Below are positions 35,714 through 44,758 of a stretch of DNA of 64,000 nt, one piece after another. A program made the translations under genes and the position numbers. The notes below the pieces were generated by a model. That model made no database searches. It worked only from the letters and a program-made list of their open reading frames with translations, and was not told the DNA's origin. The DNA lies in the NCBI GenBank assembly GCA_903916735.1, contig CAIWXX010000035.1, positions 1 through 64,000 on the forward strand, in the 5' to 3' direction. Each line of letters begins with the position of its first letter. The stretch's first letter is position 1. Source of the stretch: an uncultured Acidobacteriota bacterium (lineage in GTDB: Bacteria > Acidobacteriota > CAIWXX01).

Positions 35714-36840
35714 GCTCTCCTTCCCCGGACAGTTGCAACGATCCGTGAAGCGATGGCATCCAGCGCCAGGACGCTATCCACGACCCCAGCGTCCACGGCT
35801 GATTTCGGCATGCCATACACGACACACGTTGGTTCATCCTGCGCGATCACATAGCAACCGTGCCGCTTCAGCAGGCGCAGCCCGAGTGTTCCATCATTGC
35901 CCATGCCCGTCAGGATCACCGCCATGGCGCGACCGGGGAATTTGTTGGCCGCGGATCGAAAGAGATAGTCCACCGCCGGCTTACAGTTATTTTCCGGTGG
36001 ATCGTCCGTGATCTGGATCTGAAGGCCGATATCAGAGCCTGGCTGCAGGCGCATTTGCTTCCCACCAGGGGCAATGTAGGCAGTGTTCGGCTCGACCTTC
36101 TCGCCCTGAGACGCCTCACGAACACGAATCCTGCATTTGGCCGCCAGGCTCTCCGCCAGTGATTGTGTAAAGACGGGGGGCATGTGCTGCACAATCAGCA
36201 GAGGGACGCCGATATCTCCCGGAATCTCAGGCAGGAGGCGCGCCAGGGCATTGGGGCCTCCGGTCGAGACTCCGATGAGAACCATTTCCGGCTTGTTGGT
36301 TGAGGTCAACCGGGCCATGCGCCCGGCAATATCATCGAGATTCTGCGGCGGCGCTTTGTGCGCTTCAATGACCTTCTCCACCGGCATGGTCGCTTTTGAA
36401 GTCGGCGGCTTTTGACGGAGGATATTTCGAATCTCCAGCCGATGGGATAGCGCCGCCACACGCATCGCGAGTTCCCGCCGGATGGTTTCGCGGCTCTCCT
36501 CCGCGTTACTCGTATCGGGCTTGGTGATGAAGTCGAAAGCGCCCTTTTCCAGGGCTTGCATCGTCAACTGCCCGCCTCTCCGGGTCAATGCACTGACGAC
36601 GATGATGGCCGGCGTTTCGTCGAATTGATGCAACGCGTCAAGAACCGCAAGGCCGTCCATCTCCGGCATTTCCATGTCGAGAGTCATCAGGTCAGGATGG
36701 AATTCCTTGACGCGCTGCAGTGCAAGCCTCCCGTTCGACACACTTCCAACGACCTCCACATTGGGGATCGTCGCAAGAACATCGGTCATCACGCGGCGGA
36801 ACAAGGCCGAATCGTCAACGACAAGAACTCTGAGGCTCAC
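35710..36840 (-). CDS. cheB: Protein-glutamate methylesterase CheB
   Basis: A 376-residue response regulator with methylesterase output. The receiver domain has D9/D10 and phospho-acceptor Asp55 (LMTLDMEMP). The catalytic domain (about residues 185-370) shows the serine loop IGVSTGGPNALARLLPEIP, LIVQHMPPVFT with the catalytic His, and ILTGMGNDGTLGL with the catalytic Asp. It removes methyl groups added by CheR, or deamidates receptor glutamines. It overlaps both neighbours by 4 bp. The CheA of this operon is the expected phosphodonor. Confidence 0.94.
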   Translation of the reverse strand: MSLRVLVVDDSALFRRVMTDVLATIPNVEVVGSVSNGRLALQRVKEFHPDLMTLDMEMPEMDGLAVLDALHQFDETPAIIVVSALTRRGGQLTMQALEKGAFDFITKPDTSNAEESRETIRRELAMRVAALSHRLEIRNILRQKPPTSKATMPVEKVIEAHKAPPQNLDDIAGRMARLTSTNKPEMVLIGVSTGGPNALARLLPEIPGDIGVPLLIVQHMPPVFTQSLAESLAAKCRIRVREASQGEKVEPNTAYIAPGGKQMRLQPGSDIGLQIQITDDPPENNCKPAVDYLFRSAANKFPGRAMAVILTGMGNDGTLGLRLLKRHGCYVIAQDEPTCVVYGMPKSAVDAGVVDSVLALDAIASRIVATVRGRRA

Positions 36841-37328
36841 AAGCTCTCCCGCTCCTTCGTTGATTTTTGATTGGCCAATTCATCGATGCTCATGAGTGCC
36901 TCGGGATCAAGCACGCCGACCAACCGGTGACCGCCCCGGCAGACGCCGCGCAGATTCCGAGATTGAACGCCACCCAGATTCGGCGGTGGTGGAGCGATGT
37001 CTTCAAGGCGCGTGGTGATCGTTTCGGCGACGCTGTCCACTAGAAAGCCGATCGGCTCGCTCTTCCACTCCATGATGAGAATCCGGCTGTCGGGGGTGAT
37101 CTTCGCGTTACCCAACTCCAACCGCGTAGCCAGATCGATCACGGTGACGATTCTGCCGCGCAGATTGCGAATCCCGACGACGTGATGTGGAGCGTGGTGG
37201 ACGGGGGTGATATCGCCGATCTTGACGACTTCCTGAACCAGTTGCGCATCGATTCCGAAAGCGGCTTCTCCCAGCAGGAAGGATGCCAGAAGAAGGCCGT
37301 CAGCAGTAATTGCCTGATCGACATTCAT
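36837..37328 (-). CDS. cheW: Chemotaxis adaptor CheW
   Basis: A 163-residue scaffold that couples the receptor to CheA. The SH3-like CheW fold shows LLASFLLGEAAFGIDAQLV, then HHVVGIRNLRGRIVTVIDLA, both highly conserved, and ILIMEWKSEPIGFLVD. It overlaps cheB by 4 bp and lies 16 bp after the MCP gene. The CheA in this operon also contains its own CheW-like domains, so this protein completes a standard MCP-CheW-CheA array. Confidence 0.93.
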   Translation of the reverse strand: MNVDQAITADGLLLASFLLGEAAFGIDAQLVQEVVKIGDITPVHHAPHHVVGIRNLRGRIVTVIDLATRLELGNAKITPDSRILIMEWKSEPIGFLVDSVAETITTRLEDIAPPPPNLGGVQSRNLRGVCRGGHRLVGVLDPEALMSIDELANQKSTKERESL

Positions 37329-37344
37329 GTGATCCCTACTCTTT

Positions 37345-39033
37345 CTACCCCGCCTTTATTTTAAACTGCGCAACCAGAGCACTGAGGTGTTCGGCCAGTC
37401 TCGACAATTCAGCTGCGCTGGTCTGCACCTGCTCGCCACCCTGGCGTATTTCGCCAACCGTCGAGTTGACAGCGGCGATGTCCTGAGCCATGGATTTCGA
37501 CACCGATGCTGTCTGGGCGACGCGTTGGTTCGCATCATTCACGCCGGCTGAGGCTTGTGCGATATTGGCGGCAACATCTTTCGTCACCGTGGCCTGTTCT
37601 TCGATTGCGGCGGCGATGTTGGCGACAATACCGCCCACGTCCTTGATCACGGCGGCGATCTTTTCAATGTCGGCAATGGCGCCGCCGGCCGAATTCTGAA
37701 CGCTAGAAATCTTGTTCTTAATGTCTTCGGTGGCTGTCGCCGTTTGCCGCGCCAGTTCCTTGATCTCGTTGGCGACGACTGCAAACCCCTTGCCTGCCGC
37801 GCCGGCGCGTGCCGCTTCAATGGTCGCATTCAGTGCCAGGAGATTCGTCTGCGAGGAAATATTGGTGATGGTCTCTGTCACCTTGCCGATCTCTTGAGCG
37901 GACTTCCCGAGGTGCTGCATCAATACCGAAATGCTCTGAGCCTGGGCCATCGCCTGCTCGCTGATGGATCTGGCCTTTTCGGAGTTCGAAGCGATATCAC
38001 CGACGGTGGCACTCATTTCTTCAGTCGCGCTGGCAACGGAAGCGAGGTTCGTCGATGCCTGTTCCATGCTCGCCGCGACGGAGACAGTGTTGGTGCTGGA
38101 TTCTTCGGCAGCCGCTGCGACTGTGGATACCCTGGCTGAGGCATCCTTCACTCCCGCCGCCGTCTGTCCCGAGATTGTGGAGAGCTCGGTTGAAGAGGAT
38201 GCCAACGTCTGAACTCCGCTTGTGACATCATGCACCAACTTACGCAGGTTCTCCTGCATGGATTGCATGGCTCTCGCCAAGTCGCCCATTTCATCACTCC
38301 GCGAGGTGGCATGTTTTGAAACATCGATCGAAAAGTTGCCCTTGGCCATTTCCGCAAAATGAAGAACAACACGTGATATCGGAAAGGCCACGCTGTGAGT
38401 GATTGTAGAGCCAAAGTAGGCTGCAATCGCCACGATGATACATACAGCGGCGACCAGGATCCAGCGGATTCGTACATAGATCGCCTGAGCCGCATCGCTC
38501 GCCTCTGTCATCCGCTTCGTCCGCCAATCGATGAACTCGTTCATGGCGATCCTAATCTTGGCCATCTTCTGTGCAGCCTCGACGGCGCAGAGTGAAACGG
38601 CTTCCGCGTCTTTCCCCTTATAGCTGGCGTCAATAATTGCGTTATTGACATCTCTGGTGGCTGCAATGGTCCCCTCTAAATTGGCCAACAACTGCTTCCC
38701 TGTCTCCGTTGTTGCCGAGGCTTTTAACACCTCCATATTCTTCTTGTAAGCCTCTCGAAGCTTTTCAATATCGGCTTTGGCATCCTGCTTGCCGGCCATG
38801 TCTTTGCTGGTAACGATCTTCCAGATGTTCAGTCTGATGTTATCGACCTGCGTGTTGACATCCTTGGCCAACGACATTTTGTTGGCCTCGTCTTGTATTG
38901 TTCCCATGGCTTGATTGATGGACGAGAGCCCCCACCATGCAATGGCGGCCAATATCAAGGTGAATGCCGCCACGATTCCGAATCCAAGTCCCAGCCGCTT
39001 GCCGAGTTTCATGTTCGTAAGATTCATAATCAT
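37345..39033 (-). CDS. Methyl-accepting chemotaxis protein
   Basis: A 562-residue inner-membrane receptor. A first helix at about residues 12-34 leads to a periplasmic four-helix-bundle (4HB_MCP) sensor (about 35-190), a second helix (about 192-215), HAMP (about 215-270) and the signalling coiled coil. The conserved hairpin tip reads [17 protein letters not shown] then [15 protein letters not shown]. There is no C-terminal CheR/CheB pentapeptide. AAGGAGAC precedes the ATG. It follows cheA after 191 bp. The ligand is not predictable from a 4HB domain. Confidence 0.92.
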   Translation of the reverse strand: MIMNLTNMKLGKRLGLGFGIVAAFTLILAAIAWWGLSSINQAMGTIQDEANKMSLAKDVNTQVDNIRLNIWKIVTSKDMAGKQDAKADIEKLREAYKKNMEVLKASATTETGKQLLANLEGTIAATRDVNNAIIDASYKGKDAEAVSLCAVEAAQKMAKIRIAMNEFIDWRTKRMTEASDAAQAIYVRIRWILVAAVCIIVAIAAYFGSTITHSVAFPISRVVLHFAEMAKGNFSIDVSKHATSRSDEMGDLARAMQSMQENLRKLVHDVTSGVQTLASSSTELSTISGQTAAGVKDASARVSTVAAAAEESSTNTVSVAASMEQASTNLASVASATEEMSATVGDIASNSEKARSISEQAMAQAQSISVLMQHLGKSAQEIGKVTETITNISSQTNLLALNATIEAARAGAAGKGFAVVANEIKELARQTATATEDIKNKISSVQNSAGGAIADIEKIAAVIKDVGGIVANIAAAIEEQATVTKDVAANIAQASAGVNDANQRVAQTASVSKSMAQDIAAVNSTVGEIRQGGEQVQTSAAELSRLAEHLSALVAQFKIKAG

Positions 39034-39224
39034 TGTCTCCTTTTCCTGCAGATTAGGGTTTCCCTAATATTCGTTCTCTTTATATGTGTTACTTTCCGTG
39101 CCATTCCCAGACTCATCTCTCCCCCTGTGATTCTCGACATCGACCCGGGTGCAGATGCGACAGCACCCAACCGAGTCTCTCGGGCATCGGATACAATAGC
39201 AACTGTGTCATGCACGATGCTGCC

Positions 39225-42200
39225 TCAAGCGACCGCCGTCAGTGCATGGATGCTGGCCAGCAGTCTTTCCCGATCAAGTTTGATCTGATATTCATTGACG
39301 CCGGCGGCTTTGCCGTTAGCCATGTCTTCCTCGCTCGCGAGCGATGTCACGGCGATGACGGGCAATCGAGCTGTGCGAGCATCGGCGCGGATGCGCTGCG
39401 TCAACCCCAATCCTGTCAGTCGCGGCATTTCGATGTCTGTGACGACGGCGCGGACCTTATCCAGGTTTTGGAGAAGGAGCTCCCAGGCGGCTTCACCATC
39501 GGGCGCGTCGAGCACAATGAATCCGTCTTCCTCCATAAAACGCTTGACCTGAGTGCGGAAGAAATCGGAATCTTCCGCGAGCAGTATTGTCGGGGATTCC
39601 TGGCCGACAGTCATCTTGCGTAGCGCGGTCTTTGCCTTTCCCCATTCCGGGTAAACGGCGTCCACGATTTCGAAGAGATCGGCAATCAACGTTGTCCGAT
39701 CGCGGATGATTGTGGATCCTGCGATGCCTTTCTGTCGATGTGTCACTTGATCGATGACCACCTTGGCTTCAATCACATCCACGGGCATGGCGCCCAATAA
39801 GCCGACCTCACGGCCGTGGACGCTCGAGACGATCACCGCAAGATCTTTTATTTCGGCGATAGATTTGACCTTGGCGGTATCGGCAAGGGTCACAAGAGGC
39901 AGCGATGCGCCTCGGTATTGCATCGTCCGTTTCCCGCCGACCTCTTCGACCTGCTCAGGAGTGATCCGTTCGATGCGCTGAACCGTATCGAGTGGGATAG
40001 CGCATGGTTCATCGGCCGCGTTATGGAACAGGAACAGGGCATGAACATCCTGGAGTTTATCGCGCTCCGCCTCTCCTGCCAGTTCCATGGCCCGGCTCGA
40101 TCCGGTGATGGACAATAAGCCGGCCTTGGTCGCCAAGCCGGCAATATCCAAAATGAGCGCCACCGTGCCGTCGCCGAGGATCGTGGCGCCGGCGTATTCT
40201 CGCAGGCTTTTGAGTTGACTTCCGAGGGGCTTGACCACAATCTCTTCGGTATCATGGAACGTGCCGACTACAAGTCCATAGCTCATGGTGCCGGTTGAGA
40301 CGACGGCAATCTCCATGGCACTCGAAGCGCTGAAGCGTCGGCCGTCTGTGTGCCGGCGTGCAAGTTGCTCCGGCTGACTTTCCGACTGGCCGGCGCCATC
40401 AGTTTCGTTCGCCACAGGATGGCGCGGCGAACGGCGGTCGGCGAGTTGAGTGCGGCGGTCGATCTCCATGACACCGGTCATGGGATCAACATAAGTGTTT
40501 GCAACACCGAGAACCCGGTCGAATCTCACGAGAGGCAATAGCCGGTCACGCAACAGCAGCACTTCCGATCCGCCAACCACCTCTATTCGATTCTTCGTGT
40601 CTTCAGCGCGCAGGCGCAGCAGCTCTTCGATATTGATCTGTGGAATTGCAAATCGCTCGCTCTCGACTGAAACGATAAGCGAAGGAATGATGGCCAGCGT
40701 GAGCGGTAATTTGATCCGGAAAAGCGATCCTTTGCCGATGGCCGACGTGATTTCAACTTTGCCTCCAAGGCGGTCGAGGTTGGTTTTGACGACATCCATG
40801 CCGACGCCTCGGCCCGAGATATCCGAGACATTCTGAGATGTCGACAGGCCGGGCAGAAAGATGAGTGCCTGCTTGTCACGATCACTCATGCCCTGGAGTT
40901 TTTCCGCCGTGATCATCCCTTTTGCAAGAGCGGATTCCGCGATGCGGTTCGGGTCGATTCCTTTGCCGTCGTCTTCGATTTCGACGACAACCTGGCCGGC
41001 TTCATGTTTCGCTTCGATGCGAACCGTTCCCGCGCTCTTCTTTCCGCAGCGGGCACGGACCTCAGGAGTCTCGATGCCATGGTCGACTGCGTTGCGCACC
41101 ATGTGAGTCAGGGGATCGGACAGGCCTTCAATCAGGCTCTTGTCGAGGGCGACGTCTTTTCCGCGAATGTCGAGCTGGATGTCCTTGCCCAGGGATTGAG
41201 ACAGATCCCGCACGACCCGGGGGAATTTATTGAAGACGTTGCCGAGGGACTGGAGTCGGGTCTGCATGATGGCATCCTGGAGTTCAGCCGTCACCTGATT
41301 GATACGCTGGTCGGCCACCGACAGAGCCTGCAGGTTATTCTGAGCAACGGCCGCGCGCAACTGGTTGCGGCTGAGGACCAGTTCGCCTGCCAGGTTCATG
41401 AGTGCTTCGAGCAATCCGACATTGACACGCAGAGTATCCTCGACCGCGGTCGTCGCGGTGCCGGTGGCGGGCTGAGGCGCCGCCTTCTCTTCAGGACGCG
41501 CTTCCGGTTGGCGAGCAGCAGGCGAAGGGAGCGGCTCGGGGGGAGAAACAGGCACCTCGCTCGGCATGACGACCTTTACTATTTTTTTCTCTTTCATCTG
41601 TTTTGACGCCACTTTCTTTTTTGGCGACTGAGCAGCCGGCATGGTTGGGACTGCCGCCGGCTGGACAACACTGGGCGGCATGACCGGCGACGATGGATCG
41701 AAAAGGAGATGGATTCGTTCACGAGGCACAGTCTTGAAAAGCGTGTGGATGATGTTGGGGTCGATGATCGTGGCGAAAACCAGCTTCAGAGGAAGTCGGT
41801 TGCCGATAGGCCCGTCCAGCGTGCCCGCAGATTCATAATCCAGAGCGCAGTCCATGATCTCGCCGGTTGCCGTGAGATCATGGAACATGAGAAGTATGTT
41901 TTTGCCCTGACGTTCGATATCATGGATGAGATCCATATCCACGGAATAGATATAGCGACGCGCACGCCTGGCCCTTTCGAAATCCACCTGTGGAACGGCG
42001 ACGGCGGGGCCGCCTTCCGAAGGCTGCATTGACACCTGCGATGTCAGTGATGCTTTCTGATCGGGTGGCAGGTAGGAAGATGCCAGGCCGGTCAGGCTCA
42101 CCACAAGATCAGCAATGTCGGCGGTTTCAGAATCGGTGGCATTGTTGAGCATATCCCGGAGCTTGTCGAAGGCGGCCAACAGGACATTGGTGACCTCGGC

Positions 42201-42449
42201 GTTGGGTGTCATCTTCCTGGAGCGGAGCATGTCGAGCACGGTTTCGGCCTTGTGTGCCAGTTCCTTGACCTTGACGAGGCCGAAAAACCCGCTGCCTCCT
42301 TTGATCGAGTGGGCTGCGCGGAAGACCTTGTTGACGAGTTCCTCGTCGATCTGGGCTCCGCCGGTCTCGATCGTCAGCAGATCAGCTTCGATGTCAGCCA
42401 AATGCTCCCGTGATTCGTTGATGAAATCCTTGAGGAGATCGTCATTCAT
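39225..42449 (-). CDS. cheA: Hybrid histidine kinase CheA with two CheW-type domains and a receiver
   Basis: A 1074-residue kinase. It has Hpt (residues 1-110, phosphosite His47 in AAHSIKGGSGFFG), an unusual region (about 160-260, ARRYIYSVDMDLIHDIE), a Pro/Ala-rich linker and a dimerisation helix pair (about 330-395). HATPase_c (about 395-570) shows HMVRNAVDHGIE, DDGKGID and DISGRGVGMDVVK. A CheW-type regulatory region with an insertion (about 575-770), a second CheW-like domain (about 790-930) and a C-terminal receiver (954-1074, Asp1005 in VVTDIEMP) follow. The built-in receiver may be a phosphate sink or an output. GGGAGAAC precedes the ATG. It follows rsbV-like by 17 bp. Confidence 0.93.
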   Translation of the reverse strand: MNDDLLKDFINESREHLADIEADLLTIETGGAQIDEELVNKVFRAAHSIKGGSGFFGLVKVKELAHKAETVLDMLRSRKMTPNAEVTNVLLAAFDKLRDMLNNATDSETADIADLVVSLTGLASSYLPPDQKASLTSQVSMQPSEGGPAVAVPQVDFERARRARRYIYSVDMDLIHDIERQGKNILLMFHDLTATGEIMDCALDYESAGTLDGPIGNRLPLKLVFATIIDPNIIHTLFKTVPRERIHLLFDPSSPVMPPSVVQPAAVPTMPAAQSPKKKVASKQMKEKKIVKVVMPSEVPVSPPEPLPSPAARQPEARPEEKAAPQPATGTATTAVEDTLRVNVGLLEALMNLAGELVLSRNQLRAAVAQNNLQALSVADQRINQVTAELQDAIMQTRLQSLGNVFNKFPRVVRDLSQSLGKDIQLDIRGKDVALDKSLIEGLSDPLTHMVRNAVDHGIETPEVRARCGKKSAGTVRIEAKHEAGQVVVEIEDDGKGIDPNRIAESALAKGMITAEKLQGMSDRDKQALIFLPGLSTSQNVSDISGRGVGMDVVKTNLDRLGGKVEITSAIGKGSLFRIKLPLTLAIIPSLIVSVESERFAIPQINIEELLRLRAEDTKNRIEVVGGSEVLLLRDRLLPLVRFDRVLGVANTYVDPMTGVMEIDRRTQLADRRSPRHPVANETDGAGQSESQPEQLARRHTDGRRFSASSAMEIAVVSTGTMSYGLVVGTFHDTEEIVVKPLGSQLKSLREYAGATILGDGTVALILDIAGLATKAGLLSITGSSRAMELAGEAERDKLQDVHALFLFHNAADEPCAIPLDTVQRIERITPEQVEEVGGKRTMQYRGASLPLVTLADTAKVKSIAEIKDLAVIVSSVHGREVGLLGAMPVDVIEAKVVIDQVTHRQKGIAGSTIIRDRTTLIADLFEIVDAVYPEWGKAKTALRKMTVGQESPTILLAEDSDFFRTQVKRFMEEDGFIVLDAPDGEAAWELLLQNLDKVRAVVTDIEMPRLTGLGLTQRIRADARTARLPVIAVTSLASEEDMANGKAAGVNEYQIKLDRERLLASIHALTAVA

Positions 42450-42466
42450 GGCTGTTCTCCCGTCGG

Positions 42467-42778
42467 CTACCGCCCGGTGGCTTGGAGCCGATTGATGAGC
42501 CTCATGCTTTGAAGCAGCTGCAGGATGTCCGCTGAGACATTGATGACACGCATTCGGCAGTGCGCACGGCTGAGCGTATTGCAGGCGGCAATCAACAAGC
42601 CGATGCCGCTGGAATCCAGCATGACCGCTTTTCCGAGATCGAAGATGACCTCTTCAGCATTTTTTTCGAGTTCCTGTTTCAACGCCGCCTGCACATCCGG
42701 CACGATCGCGGCCGTCAAATCCCCCTGCAGCGTCACTAGGATCTGCTTTCCCGTACGTTCAATGGTGTGACTTGCCAT
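42467..42778 (-). CDS. STAS-domain anti-anti-sigma factor (RsbV/SpoIIAA type)
   Basis: A 103-residue single STAS domain. VIFDLGKAVMLDSSGIGLL contains the DSSG phosphorylation site (Ser in the D-S-S-G turn). In the family, the unphosphorylated form binds the kinase anti-sigma factor and releases its target. It overlaps the RsbW-like gene by 20 bp, which suggests strict stoichiometry. It stands directly ahead of cheA, so the switch output might be the chemotaxis-like system rather than a sigma factor; no sigma factor is encoded in this window. Confidence 0.9.
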   Translation of the reverse strand: MASHTIERTGKQILVTLQGDLTAAIVPDVQAALKQELEKNAEEVIFDLGKAVMLDSSGIGLLIAACNTLSRAHCRMRVINVSADILQLLQSMRLINRLQATGR

Positions 42779-43274
42779 GGTGGCTCAGCACTCCTTTCCT
42801 ATCCTTGAGAATCCAAAATGAGACCCGGTTACCTTTGCGGTTGAAGGTGATCCGGTCGGCGTAGGCAAAACCAATGCGTATGCCTCGCCCACAGGTGGCC
42901 ATGTCATCCGGACTGACTTCTCTCCTGGCCTGCCGCCAGTTGAAACCGGGACCTTGATCGGTGATTTGCACACAAACCCATTTTCTGCCGATCATCATGC
43001 ACACGCTCACCTTCTTATCGGCAATTTGACAATGACCATGAAGAATAGCGTTATTAAGGAACTCTCTTGTCAGCAAATCCGTCACAAAACCGAGCTTCTT
43101 CAGCGCGATTTTTTCGAGATGGAGTTTTATTTCCTGACAGACGGGATCCACTTCGGAGAGATGCGAGGAGATTAATCGATGAAATGCCGGCGAATGAACA
43201 TTCGTGGGTATGGGATGGTGAGTAGAAGATCGGTTTCGACGTGATTGATCGAGTCCGGATTTGGTGGGCTTCAT
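42759..43274 (-). CDS. Anti-sigma-type serine kinase (RsbW/SpoIIAB-like)
   Basis: A 171-residue HATPase_c_2 protein. REFLNNAILHGHC corresponds to the N box, TDQGPGFNW to the G1 box, and TCGRGIRIGFAYADRI to the G2 box. Such kinases phosphorylate the STAS antagonist and sequester a partner. The first 50 residues are variable and Ser/His-rich. The ATG overlaps the upstream phosphatase stop by 4 bp (ATGA), and its end overlaps the STAS gene by 20 bp. These three genes make a complete partner-switch module. Confidence 0.88.
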   Translation of the reverse strand: MKPTKSGLDQSRRNRSSTHHPIPTNVHSPAFHRLISSHLSEVDPVCQEIKLHLEKIALKKLGFVTDLLTREFLNNAILHGHCQIADKKVSVCMMIGRKWVCVQITDQGPGFNWRQARREVSPDDMATCGRGIRIGFAYADRITFNRKGNRVSFWILKDRKGVLSHHGKSHH

Positions 43275-44386
43275 ATATCCACGCCCATCAAGACGATGTC
43301 ATCGGCTATTTCGGCGGCTCCTGTCATGACAGCCATGATGGATTGCACGGCGGCAGCAAGAGATTCCTGCCGATACGCCCGGCAAGCTTCAGCCAGCCTG
43401 CTAATGCCCTCTTCGCGAGAGCCACCCGGTTCGATCAAACCATCGGAATACAGAAAGAGACGATCACCCGGCGGCACGATAATATCGCGGGTGTCAAAGT
43501 CCGCGTCTGAAAACACCCCGATGACATCGCCTTCCTGCCGCTGGATGGTGCATTGATCTTCCGAGCCGTGGAGGATGCAGGCAGGAGGATGACCGGCGTT
43601 GACGATCGAGAGGCGGCTTCTTTTCCGGTTGATGCGCGCATAGATCAAGGTGAAAAAGACACCATTCGGCAGAATCCGAACAAGAGCGTTGTTAACGGAG
43701 CGCACCACATCCCGAGGAGAATTGATCGCGAAAGCGTATTCCGACAGCAGAGCTTTCAGGGATGCGGTCCAAAATGATGCGGCTAAGTCATGGCCGCTGG
43801 CATCGGCGACGATATAGTCGGTGATATAAAGGCTCACCGGAATCACATCGTAAAAGTCGCCGCCGGCCTGGAGCACCTGGCGTAGCGATAGTTGGAAACG
43901 CGCTTCAGGCAAATCCTCAGGCCGCGGCATGAGTGCTTCTTGAGCCTTCGAGAGACGCTGAATTCTCTCCGCCTGCAATTCTGCCAGGCGGTCGAATGCC
44001 TGCTTGAGCCGCAGATGAGTGGAGACACGAGCGATGACTTCCTCGCCCGCCAGAGGCTTTGTGATGTAGTCGACCCCGCCGGCGTTGAACCCTTGCAGCT
44101 TCGCGGCAACCTCATCCATCGCGGAGATAAACAGAACCGGTATTCGCGATGTCGTGCCCTCTGCTTGCAGCCGCCGGCACACATCGAACCCGTTGCCGTC
44201 GGGAAGATTGACATCGAGCAAAATGAGATCTGGAAATTCCCGACTGATCGCGTTGAAGACACCAGCGACATCGACAACTGAAATGGTCTGGAATCCCGCT
44301 CCTTGCAGGATGCCCTGAAGCATCCTATTCGTCGCCATGTCGTCATCGACAATCAAAATCAGGGGAGTTTTTCGACCGAAATTCAT
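43271..44386 (-). CDS. Response regulator with PP2C phosphatase (RsbU/SpoIIE type)
   Basis: A 371-residue protein: receiver domain (about residues 7-122, acidic triad D14-D16, phospho-acceptor Asp58 in LILLDVNLP, Lys of YITKPL), a coiled-coil linker (about 122-160) and a PP2C/SpoIIE phosphatase domain. The latter has LQAGGDFYDVIPV, VADASGHDLAAS and LFLYSDGLIEPGG, the metal-binding aspartates of the family. It would dephosphorylate the STAS protein when its receiver is phosphorylated, possibly by the operon's CheA. It is the first gene of the operon. Confidence 0.92.
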   Translation of the reverse strand: MNFGRKTPLILIVDDDMATNRMLQGILQGAGFQTISVVDVAGVFNAISREFPDLILLDVNLPDGNGFDVCRRLQAEGTTSRIPVLFISAMDEVAAKLQGFNAGGVDYITKPLAGEEVIARVSTHLRLKQAFDRLAELQAERIQRLSKAQEALMPRPEDLPEARFQLSLRQVLQAGGDFYDVIPVSLYITDYIVADASGHDLAASFWTASLKALLSEYAFAINSPRDVVRSVNNALVRILPNGVFFTLIYARINRKRSRLSIVNAGHPPACILHGSEDQCTIQRQEGDVIGVFSDADFDTRDIIVPPGDRLFLYSDGLIEPGGSREEGISRLAEACRAYRQESLAAAVQSIMAVMTGAAEIADDIVLMGVDI

Positions 44387-44758
44387 GAGTCACTCAGTTG
44401 TCGGCTGAGAGATTGTCCGACAGGATTCTTGAGACGAGAAGCATGCACGCGAGAGGCAGACAGGCACGTCGTCAGTCGATGGATGGTCAAAACATCCCCT
44501 CTTTTCATGGGCTTTCTAACCTCTCGAAATATCTCAAAAATCCAGAGGACTTATTGCTGAAATCTATCGTATTGGAAATTCAATATCAATAGGCATCTCC
44601 ATCCCAGCAATCCCAACCTCAGAATTGAATCGGTACAGCCGTCGTTTTTCCGAGGAAAGAGCGGGCCGATACAAGATAAATTTGTGGGCTCTCAAACTAT
44701 TCACAAGTGAATTGATCTCTCATGTGGATCGGAGCTATAATATGAAGAAGTTGCAATC
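44387..44758. other. Divergent intergenic region, 372 bp
   Basis: Lies between the rsbU-like gene (minus) and the FecR-like gene (plus), so it should hold promoters for both. Only the plus-strand one is convincing (44712-44741). No gene or repeat is seen. Confidence 0.6.
44712..44741 (+). promoter_or_regulatory. Promoter of the FecR-like gene
   Basis: TTGATC (44712-44717), an 18 bp spacer and a perfect TATAAT (44736-44741). The expected start near 44748 leaves a leader of about 11 bases before the ATG at 44759. Confidence 0.6.
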
